This document shows positions 33,385 to 43,074 of a stretch of DNA of 64,000 bases, one piece after another. The stretch spans positions 911,157,009 to 911,221,008 of the forward strand of contig NC_081414.1 of NCBI RefSeq assembly GCF_030272615.1, written 5' to 3'. The stretch's first letter is position 1; each line of letters opens with the position of its first letter. The position numbers and the translations under genes were made by a program. A model generated the notes under the pieces. That model worked only from the letters and a program-made list of their open reading frames with translations, was not told the DNA's origin and made no database searches. Origin of the DNA: Cryptomeria japonica (Eukaryota > Streptophyta > Pinopsida > Cupressales > Cupressaceae).

Positions 33385-34170
33385 CACTTACCTTCAACAA
33401 CTCCAATTTTGAGAATGAATCAGACATCATCGGCCTCAACATACACTTGTTTGATCTAATCAATTTTTGTTCCAATTTTTTGTAGCATAAGGTTGGGGGA
33501 CTTGACATCACAAGGTGTCCAAAGGATGCGTGAATAACACTCTTCAACCAATAAACCAATTGCACTGCAATTTTTGGTGGGCTATTATGACTTGAACAAC
33601 GTTTTGAGGCCCCACTTCCTCAATGGCTGTCATGATATTGTTGGCTATAAATGCACCATCTATCACCTCCTCTTCACAATCCATTGCTTTAAAAAATATT
33701 GCCCCTTTAAGGCACATTGCAATAACATTGATCAATGGCCAATTTCTTGCATCTTTCCATCCATCGAAAATGATGGACACCCCTGTCTTGACCAATGAAT
33801 CTCTTATGAGCTTCAATGACTCCTCTAAAAACTTCACCCTTTTTTCCAATAAGGTGCTATACACTTTCTCAAAACCTAGGTCCTTGTACCCTTTTGGAAC
33901 CTCATTAATTGCTTTCACCATTTGTTGCCAATATGGTGAGTGAAAAACATTGAAAGATAATCTATTTGCAAAGAGACATCTCGTTATGTGTTGAATGACA
34001 ATCTCTTGAGATTCATTCTGATATGGCATTTTTAATGGTCCCTTTAATTTCTTATTGTAAAGGCTGTGGGTTGTTCATTAGGTTTAGCCAAAAATGGGTG
34101 GCTCTCTACAGGTTGAAGATTAGAAGGTAGTGGAGGGGGCTTCATTCTCAAAATTCTTTTTTTAACAAAG
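33385..34170 (-). pseudogene. hAT-type transposase fragment (DUF659 region)
   Basis: The minus strand has a 161-codon open stretch (33544-34029) with the DUF659 hallmarks of plant hAT transposases: ITRCLFANRLSFNVFHSPYW, MVKAINEVPKGYKDLGFEK, SIIFDGWKDARNWPLINV and FFKAMDCEEEV. It continues downstream with weaker matches and stops to about 33385 (the HTLN-type region is degraded). Upstream, 34030-34170 resembles the variable Pro-rich N-terminus with one stop. The BED finger and dimerisation domain were not found. No terminal inverted repeats or 8-bp duplication were located. Confidence 0.82.
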
Positions 34171-34855
34171 GATGATTTCATTTGTGACTTGTTACTTAAT
34201 ATATTTTTTCCTACTTATTAAATATACTATGATTTGCTCTTGTGAAATGGGTACATTATTTAATTTCGTCAAGCTTTGATGTCTAATCAAGGGATGTGGC
34301 ACAAATGGGTTTTCACCCAAATATATGAGCTTGAATACCTAACGCCACACCTATTGGAAACCCATATATAACCCTCACCATCTGGAAGTTGTTGTACTAT
34401 ATCAACATAATTTCAAAGAGGAGAATTTGGTTTTATTTTGAAGTGGCATCAGCCCATGGAGTTAGAACTAGTTTCCATAGTAATCCCTATTACAATAAGT
34501 TCAATGAATGTTGTTTTCAAAAAACAGAAAACAAAAATTTATGTATACAACTTAACTCATTTAAAAAAATTAAGCATGTGGTATAGATTCGTAGAAGAAT
34601 GAAAACAAAACAAGAATTGAAAAAACAAACAAACAAAAGAGTTCATTTTTGAAAAAGGAAATGTTGAAAAAAAATAAGAGACTTGAAAAAGACGTACCTG
34701 TATTACAAAAATCTTCCTTTATGATCTCCTTGGCAACAAATGGGCTTTTACAAATGCATAGGAATAGAAAACCAACCACTTTGGAACCTTAACAGATTAG
34801 TATTCAACTGCTGTTACGAAATGGCAAGCAACAATGAAAGTTCAGCAAGGATGAA
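34171..34855. other. Intron 1 spacer
   Basis: AT-rich non-coding DNA with nothing recognisable between the hAT fragment and the next LTR. Confidence 0.6.
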
Positions 34856-37094
34856 TGTCATGCTCCTGCCTAAAATGAAGGGAATAAAATTGCCGCCAGA
34901 AAAAGAGACAATACACTAAGAAATAAAATCACACCAATGGAAGCACTTAAGGAATAAAGTGCAGTTTTTTCCTTTATCAATCAATGTACATATGAAAGGT
35001 TGTGACTATTAAAGGATAAGCATATATAAAGAACACCAAATGAGGAGGAGAGGAGATCAATATGGAAGAAAATATGAAGTGATTTGGCAAGTAAATACTA
35101 CAGCCAAAGAGGACAAAAGTGAAATATCCCCTGCAGTGGTTTCAAGGAATTTTTGCTAATGCTGACTGTCCAAACTGTGTGTTATGCTGTTATGAGATTT
35201 GCGTGTTATGCTGACAGAGTTTTTCAGTCTGATATGAAGGTCATTACACATGTATACCTCATGAATTAACAACTTCTAATGACTCTTCTTGATTGATAGT
35301 TTACTAGGAATGCATATACAACTATCTAATGATGTATCATATAAGACTAGGCTCAAGAATCATGTGCTAACAGCAAGCTGACATTTTAACAAACAGTTGT
35401 CATACACCCTCAGAAAATTCATGAATGAAGATGCAATCAATATTCCTTCCTTCTTTATTGATATGATGATCAAATGAGACATTACAATGACAGCGATATA
35501 ATCAAACACATTGACTGTTATCCATTAACCACTTTCAGACTTCTAAAGACAAATGACAGCTACTAACTCATACATTCAGACTGAGATTACAATAGATTAT
35601 CAATTGCAAGTGAACCTGGATTACAGCGCCTTGAAGAGGCAAGCAATACCGTTGTCAAAGAGTCCTCAAATCAGCTGTTCGAACCTTTGCTTTAGAAATC
35701 ACCCCTGCTGCAATATGGGTGGTCTGTTAATGATGAATGGGCAGCAACTAGCTCACAAACTCCTCTCCTAAAATGTTCGCCATTTTCCCATAAGTGTTAC
35801 GAATAAAAATAGCAGTCTGATCCTCCTTGTCTTCAGACCTGACATGCATGCAATACTCTCCTTATTACTCCTTCCAAATACTCCAAACAGAGTCACCTTG
35901 TGCTTCTATGGCCAGTGATGACTTCCAAAGTGAACTTCGATGCTCATATAGAGAAACTAGGGCAAAATCAAGGGTAAAGATAGACTGCCACGATTTAGCT
36001 TCAGACTGATCGGTTGCTGATCTCCCCCTAAATACTCCTCCAAGATGTGCTTCAAAGAATCGCCTTTATCTCCTATATCCAGCGCTGTCCTCTTAACTGT
36101 GATACAATGCTGCAATGATGTAACATGTATCAAATCCAGGGTTTGAAGCATAAAGTTCGATTTGATCTCAGATCTGAAATATGATCAGCATCCATCCAAA
36201 CAACACTCCCAAAGACCTCCAATTAAATCGGCTTCCTCTTCCAATAGAGAGTGATGGGTTTGGGCTCCCCTAGGATAAGTCTGTGAACTTCATGAACCCC
36301 AACCACCGTGATCATGTAGTAACTCAATAGGCTCTATATGGAAGACTGATTTGTCTCCCACTCTCAGCTGCAACCCCTCAGAAGGTCTTCCACTCCCTCA
36401 GTTATGCTATCTATGGGAGTTTTCGTTCCCAAAGACAAAGTTTGTAGACACATCTCGGCTCCACAAAACCCAAATCAATTCAATTATCAACTCCTGGCTG
36501 CCTTGAAGCTCAACTTGATCTCCTTAAATACTTTTTCACCCCAACATCCAGAAGCTTCTAGAAGTGACTTTATGAAATAATATTTAATTAGTCACTTTAT
36601 TAAATTAATTGAATATAAAGTCATCTTTTAATTTTTTAATTTATTTGATAACTTTATAAATAATTAACTTAATATTATTAATTAAAATAATTAATTAAGC
36701 TATCCATGAAAAATAATAATAATTTTGGACAACTTAACTAATTAAATTAATTAATCAGTTTCTCTCCAAAAACGGGGACATTACAAAAAGCCCTTTGAGG
36801 AAATCAAGAGATTTAATGACAAAAACCCCTAACTTCTCATATCAAGTTATTGAATGAAAACCCATTATTTGGCCAGAAATTAGAGTTAAACTTTTAAGGA
36901 AATAGCTGCAAATTGGAAGAGGAAACATAGCAGAAAAATTAAAATAAGATCATTTTCAGAATTTTTTGAATATTATAATAAAATTCATGATTTTATTTAA
37001 GTTATATTTATAAATATAAATTCAATTAATAATTTAGAATTTGTAGTATTGTTTCAAGGCAAAAATATAAAATGTCCTAGAAAGGGACATTACA
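34856..37094 (+). mobile_element. 5' LTR of gypsy copy C, interrupted
   Basis: It starts TGTCATGCTCCTGCC and ends AAAGGGACATTACA next to the PBS, so the ends are imperfect inverted repeats. A TATA box, CATATATAAAGA, lies at about 35018-35030. Removing the inserted solo LTR and one AAAAG copy leaves an LTR of about 568 bp. Confidence 0.65.
35120..36785 (-). mobile_element. Solo LTR nested in the 5' LTR of gypsy copy C
   Basis: The unit runs TGAAATATCCCC ... GGGGACATTACA, with inverted ends. It is flanked by AAAAG on both sides (35115-35119 and 36786-36790), which proves insertion. The AT-rich side lies at the right end (36570-36760) and a TATTTAAGG-type box on the minus strand is near 36520, so transcription was probably leftward. 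There is no internal coding region. Confidence 0.85.
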
Positions 37095-37095
37095 A

Positions 37096-37110
37096 TTGGT
37101 ATCAGAGCAG
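37096..37110 (+). promoter_or_regulatory. Primer-binding site of gypsy copy C (initiator tRNA-Met type)
   Basis: TTGGTATCAGAGCAG follows the LTR end after one base. TGGTATCAGAGC is the standard complement of plant initiator tRNA-Met. Confidence 0.88.
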
Positions 37111-37244
37111 CTGTCCTACTAGTCTGCAGGTCTAAAAATTAGTTTATGTAGTTGAGCCAAAGAGATCAACAGGCTCTGGAGAGAGAGAAAAAAGGGAAGG
37201 CAGCACTATAAGAGGAAAACAAGCAAATCAGTGGTAAAACCAAG

Positions 37245-38342
37245 ATGGCCAATCAAGATGAGTGGAAGATGTTTATGGAACAAATGGCTGAAAGACATGA
37301 ACAAATAATGAAGCAACATGAGGAAACTAACCAATTACTTATCCAAATAATGCAAAACATGAATAACTCTAACAGACACACACAAAACAATGGGATAGAA
37401 GATAGTAACAATAATCTGAATAGAGTAACCGTAAATAACAATAGAAGTGGATCAGCACCATGTCCTACTCAACTCACATTTCTGCCTAGATTAGAACCAC
37501 CCCAAGAAGAAGACTTAAATCAAGAAGTATTTGAGGCTTGCGTAGATAAATATTCAAGGAGTGATCATGATGTTAGATGTGATATTTTTTTCATACAATT
37601 TTGCAGTGCTATGAATGTATTTCAGTGTTCCACAGCCATTGGGGACGGGGAGACGGGGGGACGTGGGGACGGGCTTCGGGGACGGGGGGACAAAGGGAAA
37701 ATGTTTGGGGGACGGGTTTCGGGGACGGGGGGACTTGGGCCTAGGGGGGGGAAACGCGTTTCCGTGGAACACATTGTATTTAGGGGAAGGCAAACCGTGC
37801 TGCAAGGCAATAGAGATCGGGAACAAAGATTGAGAAAAATGTCACTTACCACATTTGATGTTTCAACAACAAGAGCTTGGGTCCAAAAATTAGACACATA
37901 TCTCTCACCTAGAACTATGATAGAAGAGAAAGCCGTGAAGTTTGCTATTCTTCATTTGGATGGGATTGCACATAAGTGGTGGCATCATGGAATCGTCACA
38001 CAAGGACACCAAAATATTACAACATATGTCGAATTTACACAAAGACTTATAGATAGATTTGATCAAAAGCATCTAAAGAGGAATTTCAAAGAATTAACAT
38101 GTTTGAGGCAGCATGAATCAGTAGAGGATTATGTGGTAGAATTTCAGAAAATTTTAGTCATGGTGATGGATTTTATTGAGGAAAGGTTCACATACTTGTT
38201 CATTGAAGGTTTGACGGAGTCACTCCAAGGCTTGGTTAGGGCTCTTAATTGTTCATCCCTACAAGATGCAATTCAAAAGGCACTGAGGTTGGAATTTTCT
38301 ATGAATAAGAGGAAGTCCTACTCCAAGAGTGCACCACCTTAA
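37245..38342 (+). CDS. Gag-like protein of gypsy copy C, carrying a G-rich insertion
   Basis: The ORF encodes 365 residues. The N-terminal 90 are Gln/Asn-rich (MANQDEWKMFMEQMAERHEQ). Residues about 125-180 are encoded by a G-rich insertion (GGRGDGLRGRGDKGK) foreign to gag. From residue 205 the retrotrans_gag fold is clear: TRAWVQKLDTYLSPR, IAHKWWHHG, FTQRLIDRFDQKH, LRQHESVEDYVVEF and LFIEGLTESLQGLVRAL. It ends with SYSKSAPP, the usual junction before the zinc knuckle. The sister copy D lacks the G-rich part. The frame stays open, but there is no intact pol beyond it, so function is unlikely. Confidence 0.75.
   Translation: MANQDEWKMFMEQMAERHEQIMKQHEETNQLLIQIMQNMNNSNRHTQNNGIEDSNNNLNRVTVNNNRSGSAPCPTQLTFLPRLEPPQEEDLNQEVFEACVDKYSRSDHDVRCDIFFIQFCSAMNVFQCSTAIGDGETGGRGDGLRGRGDKGKMFGGRVSGTGGLGPRGGKRVSVEHIVFRGRQTVLQGNRDREQRLRKMSLTTFDVSTTRAWVQKLDTYLSPRTMIEEKAVKFAILHLDGIAHKWWHHGIVTQGHQNITTYVEFTQRLIDRFDQKHLKRNFKELTCLRQHESVEDYVVEFQKILVMVMDFIEERFTYLFIEGLTESLQGLVRALNCSSLQDAIQKALRLEFSMNKRKSYSKSAPP
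37625..37772. mobile_element. 148-bp G-rich insertion with 9-bp terminal inverted repeats
   Basis: GTGTTCCAC (37625-37633) and GTGGAACAC (37764-37772) bound a block made of GGGGACGGGGGGAC-like units. The plus strand is extremely G-rich with more than ten runs of three or more G, so it could form G-quadruplexes. TGTATTT occurs just outside both ends, as a possible imperfect target duplication. Confidence 0.6.
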
Positions 38343-38660
38343 CAAGTTAAGAAATCACTTTCACAACCTAAGAAGGAAAGCCAAGAAGAAATCATTAAGA
38401 ATGAACTCTGAAGAAAGAATTTGTGTTTTACTTGTAGGTAACCATGGGAGCCGGGTCATAGATGTTCATGGAAGGGACAAGTATGTTACATTGAAACAAT
38501 GACAAATGAAGAATTTGAGGAAGAACTTTAACCCAAATATGTTATGGAGGAAGAAGAACTAGAGAAACAAAGAGAAGTTTACAAGGGGAACATTAGCAGC
38601 ACTTTCAAGGGCACCCAAGTATCACCCTTTGTGAATTCGTGGTGTTTTACAAGGTCATAA
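38343..38660 (+). pseudogene. Zinc knuckle and protease start of gypsy copy C
   Basis: LCFTCR.PWEPGHRC is a gypsy-type zinc knuckle with one stop. Further on, a gypsy protease N-terminus follows: a short AALSRAPKYHP-type block and then VLQGHKVIVLADS, where Asp-Ser replaces the usual Asp-(S/G)-G site. The match ends at the duplicated G-rich sequence near 38660. Confidence 0.6.
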
Positions 38661-38780
38661 GGTGATTGTCTTAGCTGATAGTGCTATGATGAGCACATGG
38701 TTATTACTAAGAGGGGGGGGGGGGTGATTGTCTTAATTGATAGTGCTGTGATGAGCACACAGTTATACTGAGAGGGGGGG
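38661..38780. repeat. Tandem duplication of about 60 bp, each copy ending in a G run
   Basis: GGTGATTGTCTTAGCTGATA ... AAGAGGGGGGGG (38661-38722) is followed by GGTGATTGTCTTAATTGATA ... GAGAGGGGGGG (38723-38780). The duplication looks tied to the poly-G end of the next module. Confidence 0.75.
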
Positions 38781-39205
38781 TGGGGTGAATCAAACAACAA
38801 TCATTTACTTTTTCAAACTTTATCAATCACAATAACATCATTAACTCAACATCAATAATCATGCACATGAGAAGAACACAGTAACGCACAATATTTACGT
38901 GGAAACCCTTATGCAAGAAAACCACGACAAAATATTGCTTATTATAAAATTTTCATACAAACTTTGTAGGCACCAACCTACGGAAGACACCAATCCCCAC
39001 TTAGAGACACCAATCTCTTCAATGTAGGCACCAACCTATTGGAGGCACGGACCCCCACAATTGAGCACCAACTTAGTGAGAGATTCCAATCTCTTCAATT
39101 TGTAGGCATGAACCTCTTGATCTCTTAGAATAGAAGGCTCCAACCTTCAAAGTACAATATAATAGATGTATGCAAACTTCCTCTTCAAATTTTTTCATGA
39201 ATCAT
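38772..39205 (+). repeat. Poly-G headed repeat module (first copy)
   Basis: GAGAGGGGGGGTGGGGTGAA is followed by about 110 bp, then TTTACGTGGAAACCC...AAAACCACGA. The rest is irregular units of ACACCAATC / GCACCAACC. A second module with the same two landmarks is at 60871-61045. No protein was recognised. It looks like the end of a transposable element whose type I cannot name. Confidence 0.6.
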
Positions 39206-40034
39206 CAATATGCATAGCAGAGAGCCATCAAAGATTGGGGCTCGAGGTTGTGATTTGATGCATACCAGAGAACCATCAGAGATTGGGGTTTAGGGTTGTA
39301 GATCAACGCATGTCAAAGAGCCATTGGAGATTGGGGTTCGAGGTTTCAGCCTCGCGTATGCTAGAGCAAAAGGATGGCACAGATTGAGGGATGTAGTGGG
39401 GATTGGGGGTTGGAGCTACCACCTAACCCATGCCAAGTTGGGAGGGAGTAGAAATTCCAAACCTTCGATGGAGAAGAGTGTAAGGCCTATAAGGTCAACA
39501 TATGATGTAAGTGTATAATTCAAATTTGGGCCTTGGTGCCATTTTCAGTCTAGGCCAACTAGTTTGTTCTTTGAGGAGTAGCATATAAACTAGGAAAACA
39601 TTTTGTTTTATTTTAGTTTTTGGGCACTGTGTTCAAGCTATTTTTTATGGATGAAACCCCATAGGATACTATGATCAATGGATTAAAACCCATTGGTTGG
39701 AGGACAAAAACCCTTTGGCTCTTTGAGAGCATTCCCACTCAGGGCGTACATTGGAGCTTCAAGGATTTATATGAAAGTTCAGTGAGTTAGTGTGCATTGT
39801 TAATTAATTTTGTGTGTTGCTCTGTAATGATTGTCATAACAATCCCTTGTTATAGAGATCATTTCATAATCAATATAAGTTATTGTTGGAGTTTGAATTA
39901 TTTGTGCAAGTTTATTTGTGTTTGAGTATAAGTAATTATAATTTGGTGAAGATTACGTTTATTTTATTTGGCGAATGTTGTCATTTGTGTTCCAAATTGT
40001 TGTTTTCATTGAAAAGTTTGGGAAGGGACATTAG
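39206..40034 (+). mobile_element. 5' LTR of gypsy copy D
   Basis: It is homologous along most of its length with 43075-44053. It starts with three units of about 48 bp (39212-39355) built on AGAGCCATCAGAGATTGGGG. A TATA box CATATAAAC lies at 39582-39590 and the LTR ends GGAAGGGACATTAGA. The exact start is uncertain because another repeat abuts it. Confidence 0.7.
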
Positions 40035-40035
40035 A

Positions 40036-40050
40036 ATGATATTAGAGCAC
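40036..40050 (+). promoter_or_regulatory. Degenerate primer-binding site of gypsy copy D
   Basis: ATGATATTAGAGCAC matches the position and form of TTGGTATCAGAGCAC with three changes. Confidence 0.7.
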
Positions 40051-40269
40051 TTTTCCTGCTAGCCTATGAGTGCATGGTGATGCAGGTTCATGCAAAAAGG
40101 TGATAGGGAAATCAAGTTCTTGTGAAGGGAAAAGAGAAAAGAGGTAGCTATGGGTGATAAATGAGGAATCTCACTTCAAGGAGGTTCTAGGACTGAAATT
40201 CAATCTACCTCGGGGGAGTTTATGGTAAAGATGATGAGGAATTTGAAAGAGATGAATCAACAATAGGTT

Positions 40270-41233
40270 GTTGGGAAATTTACACCAAATAGGGTAGAAG
40301 AAAGTAATTCAATGAATTCAGTTAACCCAACTTCAAAGACATGTAGAACCAAATTTCTAGGAAGAAATGAGATAGAATTCTTGGAAGGAGAACAACATAT
40401 ATGCCCAAAGGAGGAAGTGGCGAAGTGTCATGTTAATACAATGACTAGGATCTTTCCATCCATCAAGACATGTCTTTTGTGGAGTATTATGAGATGATGA
40501 AAAAGAACGAACATAGAGGGAGAAGTTATGAGGAGAAACCTCGTAAGGACATTCAACATTGCTTGGGAAAGATCAATATACCCATATATGATGGATCAGG
40601 CTGTTGCTCAACCAACGCATGGTTGCAGAAGTTGGATACCTATCTCTCCTTGAGCCCATGTTTGAAGGAGCCATTAAGTTCGCCACTTTACATCTTGAGG
40701 GTGTGGCCCACGAATGGTAGTACCATGACATGATGATTCAATGACATAGCTCAATCAATACCATAGAAGAGTTTATTCAAAGATTGATGGAGAGGTTTGA
40801 CAGGAAGGATCTAGAGATTTACTTTGGGGAACTAGTACAATTGAGGCAAGAGGCTAGAATTGAGCACTATGCTGCAAACTTTTAGAGGCTATCGGTGATG
40901 ATTCTAGGCATGAGAAAATTGAGACCCATAGTTCTTTTTGTAGAAGGGCTCTCCGAATCACTCAAGTGTTTGCTAAAAGTGTTTGATTCAAACTCCTTGC
41001 AAGAGGCCATCAAAAGAGCTTTGAGTATGGAGGATTCAATGACCAAAATAAAATCCTATTCCAAGAGTGCACCATCAATGCCACAACAAAAGCCTCCTTG
41101 TGTAAGCATTCCTCAACCTAAGGCATTACCCCCAAAACCAAGCAAGATGGATGAGATGAAGAAGTTGTGTTTCTCAAAGTGTCATGATCTCCTAGACATA
41201 GATGCTTTGGTAAAGGACAAATACACTACATAG
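40270..41233 (+). pseudogene. Gag of gypsy copy D
   Basis: TNAWLQKLDTYLSLSP (about 40610-40660), a FIQRLMERFDRKD-like block (near 40775), LFVEGLSESLKCLLKVFDS (about 40938-40995) and SYSKSAPSMPQQKPP (about 41055) follow the same order as gag of copy C. Two frameshifts (near 40660 and 40880) and stops separate them. The C-terminal linker is Pro/Lys-rich. Confidence 0.75.
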
Positions 41234-41655
41234 AAGTGGTGTTAGATAAAAATTCAGAGTTATAGGATGAACTAGAGGTATTTGAAGACCATGTGATCAT
41301 ATTGCTGAAGAATCCACAGGCACAAGGTAAAATACATTTGCCGCTCCTTTTGGAGCCCCAAGATATCTTTCCTTGAAGGCTTGTTGAGTGCTTGTAGGAC
41401 AAAGGATGATCGTTCTTATCGAAAGTGGGGTCACCCACAACTTTATCAACAAAGATTTGGTGATGAAGAGAGGATTGAAGGCAAAAGAATTTGAAGGCTT
41501 CAATGTTGTAGTAGTCGATGGATCCACCATTTTGTGCAATCAAGTAATCAAGCAACTCAATATCACTTTGGGAGACCATAAAGTATGTGATGGCTCGATT
41601 GGCTTGAGAGATACTGATATGGTTTTGGGGTACAATGGTTGCACTCTCTAGGTTA
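41234..41655 (+). pseudogene. Aspartic protease of gypsy copy D
   Basis: VGQRMIVLIESGVTHNFINKDL holds the active-site region; the usual Asp-Ser-Gly is Glu-Ser-Gly, so the catalytic Asp is lost. It is followed by VVVVDGSTILCNQ and TDMVLGYNGCTL, normal gypsy protease blocks. The upstream part is out of frame. Confidence 0.75.
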
Positions 41656-42340
41656 GTAATTGCAAAACTACCAAACCATGGAATTTAAGTTCACAATAGA
41701 TAGAAATAAGGTCCTCCTTAGAGGGATCTCAAATGGAGCTCCATGGTTGGTGACAATGAAGAGGGTGGAGAGAATCTTTTGTAGAGGCCAAGTGGCATGG
41801 ATAGCAGATTGCTCGATTCTTCTTTCAAAATCCCCATCAGGTGAGAAAGGCACTTATCATGTTGATATCCAAAACATTTCGGACAAGCATTGTGTAGTTT
41901 TCAGTGACATGCCTTTAGGACTACTGTCGAATAGAGAGCTTCAACATGCTATAGAATAAGAAGGGGCTAAACTTGTTATCACGACACATATCATCATCCA
42001 AGGGGGTATAAAGAGGAGATAGATAAGGCTATCAAAGAACTTCTTGACATGGGGTTCATAAGAGCCAACTCCATTCCATTTGCATTGTCAGTGGTTCTTG
42101 TGAAGAATAAGGATGCTACTATGAGGATGTGTATTGACTATAGGGCATTTTGGAGCAGCAATCCTTATATGCTAAGTTCTCCAAATGTGAGTTTGGATTA
42201 TCTGAGATTCTGTACTTGGGTTATGTCATAAATTCCAAAGGTTTTTAGGTAGATCAACAAAAGATTTAGGCAATCCTTGATTGGCCTCCACCTACCAATG
42301 TAACTCATCTGAAGGGGTTTCTTGGATTATGTTGTTATTA
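41656..42340 (+). pseudogene. RT remnants of gypsy copy D (palm deleted)
   Basis: The linker before RT is present (MEFKFTIDRNKVLLRGISNG). MGFIRANSIPFALSVVLVKN and MRMCIDYRAF are the start of the RT palm. The YVDD-bearing middle is missing: the sequence jumps to a C-terminal block near 42190-42340 that reads like the LGYVISKEG...V..WP.P thumb region. Confidence 0.72.
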
Positions 42341-42860
42341 TAGGAGACTTGTGAAGGGTTTCTCTCATGGCTGCACCCCTGACTGATTTGAGAAAGAAGG
42401 GAGCTTTTGTATGGTTTGAAGATGGTCATAAAATTTTTGATATGTTGAAGGAGGTAATGAGCTTGTGCTCTTTACTTGTCATTTTTGATTTTGATTACCC
42501 TTTGTTGTTGAATGTGATGCTTCTAGAGAAGGCATTGGAGCTGTCCTAAGTCAAAGTGGGCATCCAACAGGTTTTGAGAGCAAAAAATTTCAGCAATTTA
42601 GAGAAGGGATATTCCATGTTGATGCATGGAATAGAGAAGTTTAGATAGTATTTAGTTTGTGGAAAAATTGTTGTGAAGACTGATCATAATAGTTTTAAGT
42701 TCTTCTTGAATCAAAAAAAATTGAATGATCACTAATAAAAATGGATAATCAAGCTGCAAGCTTATGATTTTCAAATAGAGTAAATGAAGGGTAAGAGGAA
42801 TGTGGTAATTGATGCACTTTCTAGGAGGTTTACTCTATTCTCGTTATCTGCTGACATAAT
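42341..42860 (+). pseudogene. RNase H of gypsy copy D
   Basis: [20 protein letters not shown] (42367) is the RT/RNase H junction, followed by FDFDYPLLLNVM and VVIDALSRRFTLFSL near 42800, the standard end of gypsy RNase H (NVVADALSR type). Two frameshifts and several stops lie between. Confidence 0.75.
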
Positions 42861-42954
42861 TGATGAGGTTGTGAAAGATGACAAGAATGTTGTGAAGGAG
42901 GGGCCAATCCTCTACAAAAAAGAATCTTTTTGGTGCTTGAGTCTTAGATCAAGC

Positions 42955-43074
42955 AGAAGTTTTTGAAAGCCTTTCATGACACTCCAATAGCTGGACATAA
43001 AGGGATTATAAGACATACTGGCAGAACCATGAGAGGGTTTCATGAAAGGGTTTGAAGGAGGATGTCCATAAGCA
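42955..43074 (+). pseudogene. Integrase N-terminal fragment of gypsy copy D
   Basis: FLKAFHDTPIAGHKGIIRH is the His-His half of the integrase zinc head, followed by a KGLKEDVHK-like block in a shifted frame up to about 43074. There it is joined directly to LTR sequence, so the remainder of integrase is deleted. Confidence 0.75.

Larger units (their letters stand above)
34856..38660 (+). mobile_element. Ty3/gypsy element (copy C): 5' LTR, gag and protease start only
   Basis: A 5' LTR (34856-35119 plus 36791-37094, split by a solo LTR) is followed by an iMet-type PBS at 37096-37110, gag, a zinc-knuckle remnant and the start of protease. The element stops near 38660 in a duplicated G-rich sequence. 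RT and later domains are missing. The PBS type and gag resemble chromovirus-side gypsy elements, unlike the Tat copies to the left. Confidence 0.75.

Noticed and set aside
37245-37600. Reading the gag N-terminus of copy C as a host Gln/Asn-rich gene
   Set aside because: It follows an LTR and PBS and runs into a gypsy gag domain, so it belongs to the element.
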